From the NCBI RefSeq assembly GCF_040581485.1, contig NC_090130.1, positions 17,487,656 through 17,551,655 of the forward strand: a stretch of DNA of 64,000 nucleotides, given 5' to 3'. The notes under the pieces are model-generated. The model saw nothing but the letters and a program-made list of their open reading frames with translations. It ran no database searches and was not told the DNA's origin. Each line of letters opens with the position of its first letter. The stretch's first letter is position 1. A program made the translations under genes and the position numbers. This stretch comes from Linepithema humile. Lineage: Eukaryota; Arthropoda; Insecta; Hymenoptera; Formicidae. Shown here in pieces: positions 47,753 through 58,198 of the stretch.

Positions 47753-50184
47753 TTAAATATTATTTCGCTCCTTTCTACCTCCTTCCCGATCTGAAGCGCC
47801 AGCCAACCATTTGCTTGTCAGCGATTTAATAGTAATATTAGTGCTGTTATGTACAACGATAAGAAGATCTGCAAAACAAACAAATTAAAAAGTTAAAATA
47901 ATTTGAATAAAAATTCTCGGACGAAATTTTGAATTAAAGAATTTTTCTAATTTTCAATAACATAAAAGCACAAAATTACCTCGCATACACATGTATAAAT
48001 TACATGCACTGAAATTTTTCTTCGCGTTCCCTTTTGTAACGCGTCCTTCGCCACTGAACATTAACTGCACATTCTTTTTTAAAAGTGCAGTCAGAATGCA
48101 GGAAATGGCTTCTTTCAAGTTTGATGCGTTATTATATCCATTCATAAATTGTTCCTGGATTATATATAAATGATATGTGATATCTGAAGGTAAATAGCAT
48201 TTGGAAGTACTGCACGTATGCCAATATTTTAATATACAAACCATCGCCTTTAATTTTGTTTCGTCTGTCAATTGAGTATCCAATGTACAAAATTCTTCGT
48301 ATGTAGAAACTGGAAGACCAACATTAAATATTTCTTCAGCTTGATGTAAAGTTATTACATCAATTTGACGTGTAGAGTTAAACTGTTGGTGCAGTTTCTT
48401 CATGTGTTCGGTAATAGTATATAATATACTTCTATGAGCTTTCTCGATACGTTTTGTAATTTTTTCTTCTAACATAAGAAGATCCGCTTTTGTTGCATAT
48501 GATACTTCTTTAGCTTCCATATTAACTGCTATATAAGGATAAATACAAGTTAACATCAAAATTATTTCGATTTCCATATTTATACATTTTTTAAATTTAA
48601 ATTTCCAAATATAAAAAATTTACAGTGTGTCTGTGAGTACACGGAGAAAATTTTATATCAAAAGTTACTATGTATGGTAGTAACTGCGGACTATGAAGTC
48701 ACGGACCGAAATTTTTTACTATGTTTTACATGTGAAAAACATTGTAAAAATTTTTATAATTCTTTCATGATCCGCGACTATTACCGTACATAGAAATCTT
48801 TAATATAAAATTTTCTCCATGTATGCATCGCAGTCTGTTGTATGCTCGAATTTTGTTATAATTTATTTATTATGTTTTTATCTTGTTATAGTTTTTTTTA
48901 TTTTTTTATAGAATTGTTATTTTTAATTTTTATAGTTTTTTTTTTAATTTTGTTACTATTTATATTTACAATCATTCTTTATGTTGGAACAATGCTTTTC
49001 CGCATCATCGATCTCTTCTAGAGAATTTTCATCACTACTAAAATTGGTGAGATGAATTGGTGGGATATTCGGGTTAATCGGTCCAATACGTGACGGGGCA
49101 CATATCTTTTTAAAATTACTTCCACAGGAGGACTTCCGAGGAGAAGTATTTTTTGATGATGAAGGTGTCGATACTATGTTAAAAAGAAGAATTTTTTAAT
49201 AAAATAAACATATACAAATCAAATATCGACAGTATTTGATTTGCAATAAAATTGAGAAAATAATATTTGTTTACATATTTACCAAAATGTTTCTTGTTTA
49301 AAGGAAGTCTTCCTTTGGTAACATCGACTGGTGATTTATCTATGTTTAAAAAACGAAAGTTCATATTATGAATTTTATATTAAAGAGAAAAGATTCTGTT
49401 GATTTGTACCATCTTTACAAAATTTCTTGAATAATTTTTTCATTAAATAAAAATCTGAAGGGCCGGCTCTTTTTTTTTCCCACTGCGAATTTCGGGATCC
49501 TGAGGTGTATGGCCAGAATTGATACTTGGGATATTTGGAAAGGCAGGTACGGATTGAAGAATCTCACATTTTTCATTGTTCGAATAAACTTGTGGCATAT
49601 TTCCAGCAATATCGAGCGTTTCGGGTATGCTTTCAATATCTATTGTTTTATAGGACTCTTCTAAATATGTCATACAGTCTTCGTAACTACCTATTATTAG
49701 AAATTAATAAATATTTTATAGCTGATGCGTAATAAAAATAAACAATTGCAGTAAAAATTAATGTGAAGTTATTGTAGCAACTCTCCCCTATATTAGAGCA
49801 AGTTTTAGTAATGGTTATTAAACAACTTTTTGATTTAAAAATTAAGTTCAAATATTTTCTTTCCAGTTGTTAAAAATAAAGATCAAATAAAATTTTATTA
49901 CAAGATTGAATAAAATAAAAATGTTACAAAAATAATATATACTACTAACGTGCTTGTTTGACAATCGAAATTTCTGATGTGACCCAATCATCTTTTGGAA
50001 CCTCATTATTTTTCAGCCAGTCATCAATATTTTGGTAATCCTTTTCTGGCGGAAAAGTACATATCCATTTATTTCGCTCGAAGCGCAACCATGATTTATG
50101 AACGACATCGACTGATTTCTTGCCATTTTCATCTGCGTTTAAAAAAGACGCCACTACATGAGTCGTGCTTTGACGAAGACTCAT
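47753..50184 (-). CDS. transposon accessory protein with DUF4806-like C-terminus
   Basis: Function unknown. Exon 1 (50184-49950) starts MSLRQSTTHVVASFLNADEN and contains VDVVHKSWL, the shared V...WL module, then ICTFPPEKDYQNIDDWL. Exon 2 begins at 49690 in phase (SYEDCMTYLEESYKTIDIES). A short exon at about 49340-49284 (DKSPVDVTKGRLPLNKKHF) and a Ser/Pro-rich one at about 49173-48975 follow. The penultimate exon (about 48535-47980) has a coiled segment (ATKADLLMLEEKITKRIEKA), then PVSTYEEFCTLDTQL and a helical C-terminal region that I assign to the DUF4806 type. The last exon (47868-47753) ends KWLAGASDREGGRKERNNI. Around 49460 an A9 run breaks the frame (the restored frame reads WEKKRAGPSDFYLMKKLF), either an indel or an unrecognised splice. 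The gene is divergent to the transposase at 50555 with 370 bp between the starts. Confidence 0.75.
48641..48821. mobile_element. hairpin MITE in an accessory-gene intron
   Basis: The termini acggagaaaattttatat and the inverse atataaaattttctccatgt enclose further inverted patches. It lies in the intron preceding the penultimate exon of the minus gene. Confidence 0.8.
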
Positions 50185-50554
50185 TATGTCGCCGTAATTT
50201 TTAATGCTTTGCAAGAAACACAATGCAAATAAAAATTCACTATGTGCACTATATTGAACAACACTGTATCCCCCCTCTTGAAACTGAACAATATGAGATA
50301 TTCGCGATGACAAAGAAGAGACCGCGAAATCACCACATTAGCGACGCCGCTTATTGACAGCGCGGATAAAACAAAAGTTATGCGTCGTTGCTATCAACAG
50401 TTCGCTTATTTTTTTCTTTCTCTCTCTATCTCTCCGGTAAAACAAACTTCTTCTAACCAATAAATTATTTTACATAGTAAATTGAGCCACTAATTTCATG
50501 AAGTTACCAATCAAATTATAATTTCAGTTTTTTTTCGTTTAATAACTTTTCGCT
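50185..50554. promoter_or_regulatory. shared divergent promoter region, locus 2
   Basis: 370 bp between divergent start codons. It contains a CT-rich patch and two CCAAT boxes (50457-50461 and 50507-50511), the same motif class that appears three times between the divergent genes at locus 1. Confidence 0.45.
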
Positions 50555-51134
50555 ATGTTTAGTGCGTATGATCGCGTAAAAAAGCATCGTTTTATGTTAG
50601 AAGAAAACGATGAGGATTTTAGTTCCACACTTGGGTCCGTTCAACCTTTACAAGAAGTACATAAACCGTTTTAATATGTTAATAAAAAATTTATTTTGAT
50701 TTCAAATTTTTAATTTCATCAAACTTTTCGAAGAAATGTAAATAACCAGCTTATTTTACAGGGAGATAACATTGCAAATGCAATTGAAAGTGAAATTTCT
50801 CTTCATGATAGCGAGTCCCTACATATTGAGAGACAAATCAATGAAGAGAGAAATGTCGAAGATTTTGATTATGAGTCCAGTGAAAATAATGAGTCCAATG
50901 ATGAGTACTCGAATGAAGATAATAATTATCTTATTGATGTCAGTGATAACCAGAGGAATGAGTTAGTTGCAATCGCTTTTAAAATTTTTTAAAATTACAG
51001 TTGATAGACAAGTGCACACACAAAGAACACATTTTTTTCCTTTTGACTTTTCTTCAAAACTCTCAACTTTTCAAGATAAGACGCATTTTCAAAAAAATAC
51101 AAACAAAAATTCTTAACAAAAAATATCCTCAATA

Positions 51135-51558
51135 TGTCGTATCGTGATTTTTATACAAAGAAGTTCACTCAATGTATTAGTTTCGTATCTATGTTTATTT
51201 GTGATTATGTTATATTTCGTACAAATAATACTGTAGGTTTCAGAGGATTCGGCCTCGTATGTATCTCGGCTTGTTATAAAGCGCGATATTATACAGATCT
51301 AAGCTTCGTGAATTAATCTCGCTGCTTATATAGCATCTTGCGGTGGTAGAAGGGAACCAATCAAAAGAAATACATTTTAAGTAACCAATCTAAATGGTCA
51401 TAATCTTATGTGACGCGGTTATCGGCTAACGCCGGACATGTTGGTTGTTTGTTGTCTTAGGTCGGCGAAGCCTTTGTCGCATGCCGACTGAAGTCGGCGA
51501 AACCTTTTTTGTGGGCCCACGCGTGTTTTTATCGCAACTGATATTTAATGTCGCAACA
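51135..51558 (-). repeat. BEL 3' LTR
   Basis: On minus it starts TGTTGCGACATTAAATAT and ends in CGATACGACA. It contains two CCAAT boxes and differs from the 5' LTR by about five substitutions and one 1-base indel. Confidence 0.95.
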
Positions 51559-51572
51559 TGCTCCCCCCTTGA
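51559..51572 (-). other. polypurine tract
   Basis: On minus, aaggggggagca directly precedes the 3' LTR. This is the expected site for plus-strand priming. Confidence 0.85.
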
Positions 51573-51634
51573 GAGGGTACCGATCAATTACATGCGTGTT
51601 TTACTCGTTTACATTGACAATAATGTTTACAATA

Positions 51635-54600
51635 TTATTTTTCGATTGGAAGTGGACATATGCACTTCACTGATCGCTTTAACTCTCCCGTTAACGTCTT
51701 GATAGTAACAGTGCGCACGACGCCGTCTGTACCGGGATGGATTTCTGTGACCGTGCCCAAAGCCCATTGCATGCACGGAAGGCCCTTCTCCTTGACAAGC
51801 ACGATCATACGATGTCGATTTTGTCTCCGTCTTTTATCCATTTGCGACGAATTTGCAGCTCGTTGAGATATTCCAGGCTCCATCGAGACCAGAAATCTTG
51901 TCGTACTTTAGTTATATGTTCCCATGTAGAAAGACGATTGGCTGGGACAGACGTGAAATCCGACTCAGGCATGTTATTCATTGGTCTGCCGATCAAGCAG
52001 TGTGCGGGTGTTAATACTAAAGGATCGTTAGGGTCGGATGAAATAGATGATATCGGTCTGGAATTTAATATTCCTTCAACTTCTATGGTAAACGTGTTTA
52101 ATTCTTCAAATGTAAATAGTAATTCTCCAATGACGTGTTTAAAATGATGTTTAAATAGTTTTACTGTGGATTCCCACAGACCGCCGTGATGAGGCGCAAT
52201 CGGAGGGATGAAATGCCAAGTAATGCGGTGTTCGAGTGAAAATAAACTGATTCGATTTTTGTGTTCATCGGAATTGAAAAGAGCATATAGCTCCTTCAAA
52301 TGATTATTTGCTCCTATAAAGTTCGTTCCGTTATCGGAATAAATGTGTGTCGGGATACCTCGCCTTGAAATGAAGCGTTTCAAGGCTGCGAGGAATCCGT
52401 CGCTAGTCAGATCGCTGACTACTTCTAAATGCACCGCCTTTATAGCCATACATATGAACACGCACACGTATATTTTAATTCGATTTCGGTTTCGATGTTT
52501 TTTCTCTTTAATAAAAAACGGCCCGCAAAAGTCTATTCCTGTGTTAGCAAAGGGAAATGTATTACGCACTCGGGCGTTAGGTAAATCGGCCATTTTATAA
52601 TTGACCGTGTCGGCCTTAAATCGAAAGCAACGTATGCAAGATCGTATAATCTTGCGCACTTGATTTCGTCCGTCAATTAACCAAAATTTCTGCCTCATTG
52701 TATATAAAGTTGTTTGAATACCTGCGTGATAATATTTTTCATGTATTTCTCTAATAATAAGATCCGTCAAAAAATGACGACTGGGAAGTAGAATAGGATG
52801 TTTTTGTGAGAAAGTTAAGTCTGAATTTTTGAGACGTCCGCCTACTCGAATTAAACCGTCGTTATCAATAAATGGATTTAGTGCGGCAATGTTATTCTTT
52901 TTTATCGTTTGTTTGTCCGTGAGCTCTTTCAATTCTTGCGCAAAACAAGAAGCTTGAATGATTTTCATTATTCTTTTTTCGGTTTCGTCTATTTCTTTTA
53001 TACATAATTGCCCTCGATAAGTATTATCTAGTCGAAAACGCATGCATAATGCTATAATTCGCAATAACTTTGAATATGATGAGTATTTTCGTAAAATAAG
53101 ATATGCGTTAGGTTCTGTTATTAAACATGTATTTTTCCTAAGTTCTGGTATTTCGTTCAACTCGATAATATCGGTGGTCCATTCGCATTCTTTTTTTGTT
53201 AACCATGATGGTCCCGAAAGCCATGATCGATTGTTTAAAAAAGCGCTTGGCAATTGTCCCCTTGAAAGCGCGTCGGCTGGGTTATCCCTGGATCTAACGT
53301 ATCGCCAAATTTGAGAATCGGTGAGATTTTGGATTTGAGCAACGCGATGTGACACGTATGGCTTTAAAAGATGAGGTGAAGTTTTTATCCAGTGCAAAAC
53401 AATATTCGAATCGCTCCATAATATTACTTTGCTAAATGAGAGATTTATAGCCTTTTGTGTTTCATGATATAGTTTAGCTAATAGAAGCGCGCCGCATAAT
53501 TCGAGACGAGGTGTCGTCATGTTTTTCAATGGTGCAACTCGAGATTTAGCGCATAAAAGGCTACAAAGTATATTGTTATGTAAGTCGCTTGAACGAATGT
53601 AGATGCATGCGCCGTAACCTACGTTGCTCGCGTCACAAAAGCCATGAATTTGTACATCGATGTGTTTAGAAATTAATATTGAACGGTTGACAGATAATTC
53701 ATTAATCAAATTTAATTGTGTTGTGAATTCGTTCCATTTAGTATGTATGTTCGCGGGAATTGATTCATCCCAATCGAGTTTGCATTGCCATAATTCTTGC
53801 ATTAATTTTTTAGCATATAATATGACCGGCCCCAAGATACCCAAAGGATCGAAAATCTTCGCAATTTCGGAAAGAACGATCCGCTTCGTGATTCTTTCGG
53901 TATGATTAATCGGATGGACTGAATAAGATAATACATCGTTACGCGCGCGCCATGTAACGCCTAGTGTTTTCAATGGATTGTCTTTGTCAAGTGCGATATT
54001 TGCATTTACATTTTTAGATTCTAAATCGTTAATAATCTGTCTTTCATTTGAGGCCCATTGTCGAATGTTGAATCCGCCTCGTGAAAGTATTGCTATTATT
54101 TCGTTCCTTAATCTACGAGCTTCACTAATTGTGTTTGTACCCGTTAACAAATCGTCTACATATAAATGCGTTTTGAGAACTTTAGAGGCAATGGGATATT
54201 TTTTGCATTCGTCGTCTGCTAATTTATGAATTGTACGTATGGCGAGATACGGGGATGATGATACGCCGAAAGTGAGAGTTTTAAGCTGAAAGGTTTTAAT
54301 TTGATCTCCTTGACGCCAAAGTATACGCTGATATATTTGATCGTTCTCATGTAGTAGTATCTGTCGATACATTTTCTCGATGTCCGCTGTAAGAACGTAT
54401 TTATAGGTGCGGAATCTGAGTAAATGCACGAATAGATTGTCTTGTATCGTGGGTCCTACCAATAATATGTCATTTAATGATGTACCATTATTTGTTTTTG
54501 CTGACGCGTCGAATACTACGCGGACTTTGGTGGTGTTGCTTGCGGCTTTTATTACTGCGTGATGCGGCATGTAAAATCCGTTGTCGTGTGGGTCGTTTAT

Positions 54601-55497
54601 CAGAGACATGTGATCTAGATCTATGTATTCTTGTATGATTTGTGAATAGGCTGTTTTCAATTCCGGGTCAGATTTGAGTTTTCGTTCGAGAGAATGTAAT
54701 CGTTTGAGAGCTATAGAGCGCGATTCACCGAGCCGATTGTTTCCTTCGCGGAATGGCAGTTGGACTACATAACGTCCATTGTTGTTTCGAGTAACGTTTT
54801 TTATGAAATGTGTTTCACAATCAAGTTCGTCTGCGGATCTAGTTTTATCTGTTGTTATTTCCTCGATTGTCCAAAATTTAGTGATTTGTTGTTCTAAATT
54901 AGTCAACGAGCATATGTTGATTTTTTTATGAACCGATGACGCGCTTCCGCCTGCTACGACCCAACCAAGCCGTGTTTTTTGTAAATACAAATCATGGCCC
55001 TTATGAGATAGATTTATTTGACCTATTGAAAATAATGATAATGTTGCTCCAGCACCGATCAATAGATCGACCGAACGCGGTACGTGGAACTCTGGATCGG
55101 CTAATTTGATATTAGATGGTATTTTGACGGAATTTCGCGGGAATATTTCGGACGGAACGAAATCTGATATTGTTGGAATCGATAGAGCTGTTAAATTTTT
55201 ACTGAATTCATTGTGCAATGATTGAATGGTAATTTGAACAACACCTTTTGATATTGTATTCATAGAATTAATTGTGCCGATTGGTAAGGCGCATGAAGTA
55301 ACACAAAGTCCTAATTCTCTCACTAATCGTTCAGAAATAAAGTTAGCTGTAGCGCATGTGTCTAATAATGCTCGACATTTTACTAAATGGCATTCGCGAT
55401 TCCGTACAAATACCGTGGCGGTCGTCATTAATTGAGGTATAAACGCGGGTGAGATCGTAGCGAGACAGATTGTATTATCGCTCGATAACTCTGCTAG
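51635..55497 (-). CDS. pol: BEL/Pao Pol polyprotein (protease, RT, RNase H, integrase, DUF5641)
   Basis: Makes and integrates the retrotransposon DNA in virus-like particles. Counting from the first ATG at 55428, the 1,207-codon frame shows a protease LLDTCATANF (D23), RT with TADIEKMYRQ (D349) and YVDD (423-426), RNase H FCDAS (D599), RLELCG (E643), WSDS (D673) and a later Asp in RDNPADALSRG (D719), an integrase HHCC zinc finger near 896-933 and the catalytic triad D967, D1031 and E1086. The frame ends at 51805, but the C-terminal DUF5641-like tail (MIVLVKEKGLPCMQWALGTV, ending CPLPIEK) continues one frame over to 51635, implying a 1-nt indel near 51810. Upstream, the frame is open in the same phase back to the gag stop at 55498, so Pol probably starts as a Gag-Pol fusion. 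Confidence 0.95.
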
Positions 55498-56784
55498 TCA
55501 TTTGGATTTTTCAGTTTTCTTTTCAGTAGCGTCGGTTTTTGTTGTTGTGACTGGATGTCTATCAAGATGTAAGAGAGTGTTATGCCGTCTTTGACATATG
55601 GTACAAGTAGTGTAAACACAGGGAACGCCTCTATGGGAACGCATACAATTGAAACAGAGCTTCGCGTTTTTTATGACCTCGATGCGTTCGGGTACACTCA
55701 TTTTTTTGAATTTATCGCACTTAAATAACTGATGTTGATTAACCTTGCAAACTACGCAATTGTTAGCCGCGTTAACTATAAATGTTTTATTAGACGTTCG
55801 CCTCCTTTTTGCCAAAGGCGATTCCTTGTTATCTTCCCGTTTGAAAGTTTCTGTTCGACTACGTTTCGAAACTCGAACTGCGGTTTTATATAGATATTCG
55901 TACAACTCGTCGACTTTTGGAAATTCGTCTCGGCTAAGCGACTCTTCCCATTTTTCTGCGGTGTTCCTTGGTAATTTACTCTCTAATAAGTTTACGAGTA
56001 TTTCAGATCCGACGTTAATTCCTAACGCAGCCAGCGACGCGACGTGTTGCTGTGCATCGTCGGCGAGTCTTGACAGACCGTCTGTCGTTTCCCTTTCTAA
56101 AGTAGGTAGATTTAATAGTGACGATAAATGTCGTGAAATTAAGATTCGTTTGACTTCATATGCACGTTTCAAAAGTTCCCACGCCTTGGCGTAATTCGAG
56201 CCTATAATTGATAGAATTTTTATTTTATTAGCGGCTTCGCCCGTTAATGCTGATTGTAAATATTGCAGTTTTTCTATATCAGATAAATCTGTGCGGATAT
56301 CTATCATTGCGAGAAAGGTATTTTTAAATGATAGCCAGTTCTCGTATCGACCATCGAAATTAGGTAAAGAAGCTTCTGGTAATTTTATTCGCGGTCTCGT
56401 GACGACGATGGCATTTGCGTTGTTATGTTGAATTGTGTCATTAGATGAACCAGCGATCGCGTTGGATGGACCGGCGATCGCGTTAGATGTACCAGCGACC
56501 GCGTTAGATGTATTAGAACTTGTTAGTTCTTCGATTTTGCCAGCGAGCGAATAGTATCTTTCTTGTATGTGCGCGAATTCATCAGTATGGCTATCACTTG
56601 GATCTAGTAATATAAGTTCGTCATTGTATTCTTCGTAAGCGTGATAAAGTTCAGTAACACGTATCATGCGTAATTTTAGCGCGGATTTATCATATCGACC
56701 CTTTTGTAATAACTTCGATAAATTAGTTATTTGTGCCTTTAAAGATGTTCGTTTCTGTATCAAAAGTTTTGCTTTATCGGCCAT
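55498..56784 (-). CDS. gag: BEL/Pao Gag
   Basis: Structural protein of the particle, binding element RNA. From MADKAKLLIQKRTSLKAQIT it encodes 428 residues: an N-terminal coiled segment, a low-complexity AGTSNAIAGPSNAIAGSSN stretch, a capsid-like core with LPNFDGRYENWLSFKNTF (the conserved BEL F.G....W..F...F signature), and C-terminal knuckles with VCKVNQHQLFKCDKF, LCFNCM and CTICQRRHNTLLH. ATG at 56784 was preferred over the upstream in-frame ATG at 56844 because similarity starts there. It ends in TGA (55498-55500) followed at once by CTAG, and pol continues in the same frame, so readthrough may link the two. Confidence 0.93.
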   Translation of the reverse strand: MADKAKLLIQKRTSLKAQITNLSKLLQKGRYDKSALKLRMIRVTELYHAYEEYNDELILLDPSDSHTDEFAHIQERYYSLAGKIEELTSSNTSNAVAGTSNAIAGPSNAIAGSSNDTIQHNNANAIVVTRPRIKLPEASLPNFDGRYENWLSFKNTFLAMIDIRTDLSDIEKLQYLQSALTGEAANKIKILSIIGSNYAKAWELLKRAYEVKRILISRHLSSLLNLPTLERETTDGLSRLADDAQQHVASLAALGINVGSEILVNLLESKLPRNTAEKWEESLSRDEFPKVDELYEYLYKTAVRVSKRSRTETFKREDNKESPLAKRRRTSNKTFIVNAANNCVVCKVNQHQLFKCDKFKKMSVPERIEVIKNAKLCFNCMRSHRGVPCVYTTCTICQRRHNTLLHLDRHPVTTTKTDATEKKTEKSK

Positions 56785-56928
56785 TGTATGCCCCCTTTTT
56801 TTTAAATGATAAGGGATGAAAGAAATCGCTTGATCGACAACCAAATAAATACGTTGAATGTACTTGCCGTTAGCCTTTATATTTCGTCGTATAGTCTGTC
56901 CTTCAGCTTCGCTTTCTGTTGTCGTTTG

Positions 56929-57245
56929 TCCAGTGGTCGAGGAAACTGCTGCTCGTCAGCTTCCCGATCGTCCAATGGTCGAGGAACTGTTGTTCGTCAA
57001 TCTCCCGATCGTCCAGTGGTCGAGGAAACTGCTGCTTGTCAGTCTCCCGATCGTCCAATGGTCGAGGAAACTGTTGTTCGTCAATCTCCCGATCGTCCAG
57101 TGGTCGAGGAAACTGCTGCTTGTTAGTCTCCCGATCGTCCAATGGTCGAGGAAACTGTTGTTCGTCAATCTCCCGATCGTCCAGTGGTCGAGGAAACTGT
57201 TGGTCGTCAGTGGTCGAAGAAACTGCTGCTTGTCAGTCTCTCGAC
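56929..57245. repeat. 42-bp minisatellite in the BEL leader, about 7.5 units
   Basis: Units of 42 bp such as gtccagtggtcgaggaaact... alternate between two variants (cca-G-tgg with ctgctgc, and cca-A-tgg with gttgttc), giving an 84-bp higher-order period. One unit lacks a base. The block lies between the primer-binding site and gag and is open in several frames because 42 is a multiple of 3. Confidence 0.93.
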
Positions 57246-57261
57246 CTCACAGGAGGCACCA
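57244..57261 (-). other. primer-binding site
   Basis: On minus, TGGTGCCTCCTGTGAGGT begins directly after the 5' LTR. Starting in TGG immediately next to the LTR is the standard form of a tRNA 3'-end complement. I did not assign the tRNA. Confidence 0.8.
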
Positions 57262-57686
57262 TGTCGTATCGGGATTTTTATACAAAGAAGTTCACTCAAT
57301 GTATTAGTTTCGTATCTATGTTTATTTGTGATTATGTTATATTTCGTACAAATAATACTGTAGGTTTCAGAGGATTCGGCCTCGTATGTATCTCGGCTTG
57401 TTATAAAGTCGCGATATTATACAGATCTAAGCTCCGTAAATTAATCTCGCTGCTTATATAGCATCTTGCGGTGGTAGAAGGGAACCAATCAAAAGAAATA
57501 CATTTTAAGTAACCAATCTAAATGGTCATAATCTTATGTGACGCGGTTATCGGCTAACGCCGGACATGTTGGTTGTTTGTTGTCTTAGGTCGGCGAAGCC
57601 TTTGTCGCATGCCGACTGAAGTCGGCGAAACCTTTTTCGTGGGCCCACGCGTGTTTTTATCGCAACTAATATTTAATGTCGCAACA
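57262..57686 (-). repeat. BEL 5' LTR
   Basis: 425 bp, TG...CA on minus, followed by the primer-binding site. Nearly identical to the copy at 51135-51558. Confidence 0.95.
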
Positions 57687-57691
57687 CAATA

Positions 57692-58198
57692 TATAAGTCA
57701 CACAATTGAAAAATTTGTGTTTTCTTGTCAAAAAGAGTCTCGGTTAAAACTTTTGTGTTAAATATTTAACACATTTATATGTTAATTTAATATATTGTTG
57801 TTATGTTAATTCTCAATCAAGCATTAAATTATAAACTAAAAAAAGTGTTAAAATAACACAATGTAGACGTATTTTTTAATTTACACAATAGATATATTAC
57901 AAATTATTAGTGACAGGATTTATCTGTTAAAATTCACAGAAAAAAATGTTGATTATATTCTATGAAATGAAAAATAACATATTTCTAAGTTAATTTTGTC
58001 ATTTAAAATATGTTGATTTTATACGAAATTTTTTTCAAATTACTATAAAATCTGCATTCATTTTGTGTTAACATAATATCAGTGTCATCATTTAACATAT
58101 CCATATTATGTTAAATTAACAAAAAAATTTTTCAACTGCAATTTTTCAACTGTGTTGAATGCATTGAAATAAAAAAATGCTCTCTCTTTAAATTATAG
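57692..58198. other. remainder of the transposase intron
   Basis: AT-rich intron sequence with an inverted motif pair (caattgaaaaattt near 57700 and aaatttttcaactg near 58120), possibly an old MITE. It ends at the acceptor aaattatag. Confidence 0.5.

Larger units (their letters stand above)
51135..57686 (-). mobile_element. complete BEL/Pao LTR retrotransposon
   Basis: Two LTRs (51135-51558 and 57262-57686, about 98-99% alike by eye) flank gag and pol on minus. The 5-bp target duplication caata lies at 51130-51134 and 57687-57691. Order on minus: 5' LTR, primer-binding site, minisatellite leader, gag, pol, polypurine tract, 3' LTR. The high LTR similarity indicates a recent insertion. Confidence 0.97.

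Noticed and set aside
56929..57245. Regular repeats that could suggest a CRISPR array
   Set aside because: Units are contiguous 42-bp minisatellite copies with no unique spacers, inside a retrotransposon leader in a eukaryotic genome.
56806..57461. Open frames of 100-180 codons over the minisatellite, on both strands
   Set aside because: They are open only because the repeat unit is a multiple of three. Several frames on both strands are open at once, and none has other protein features.
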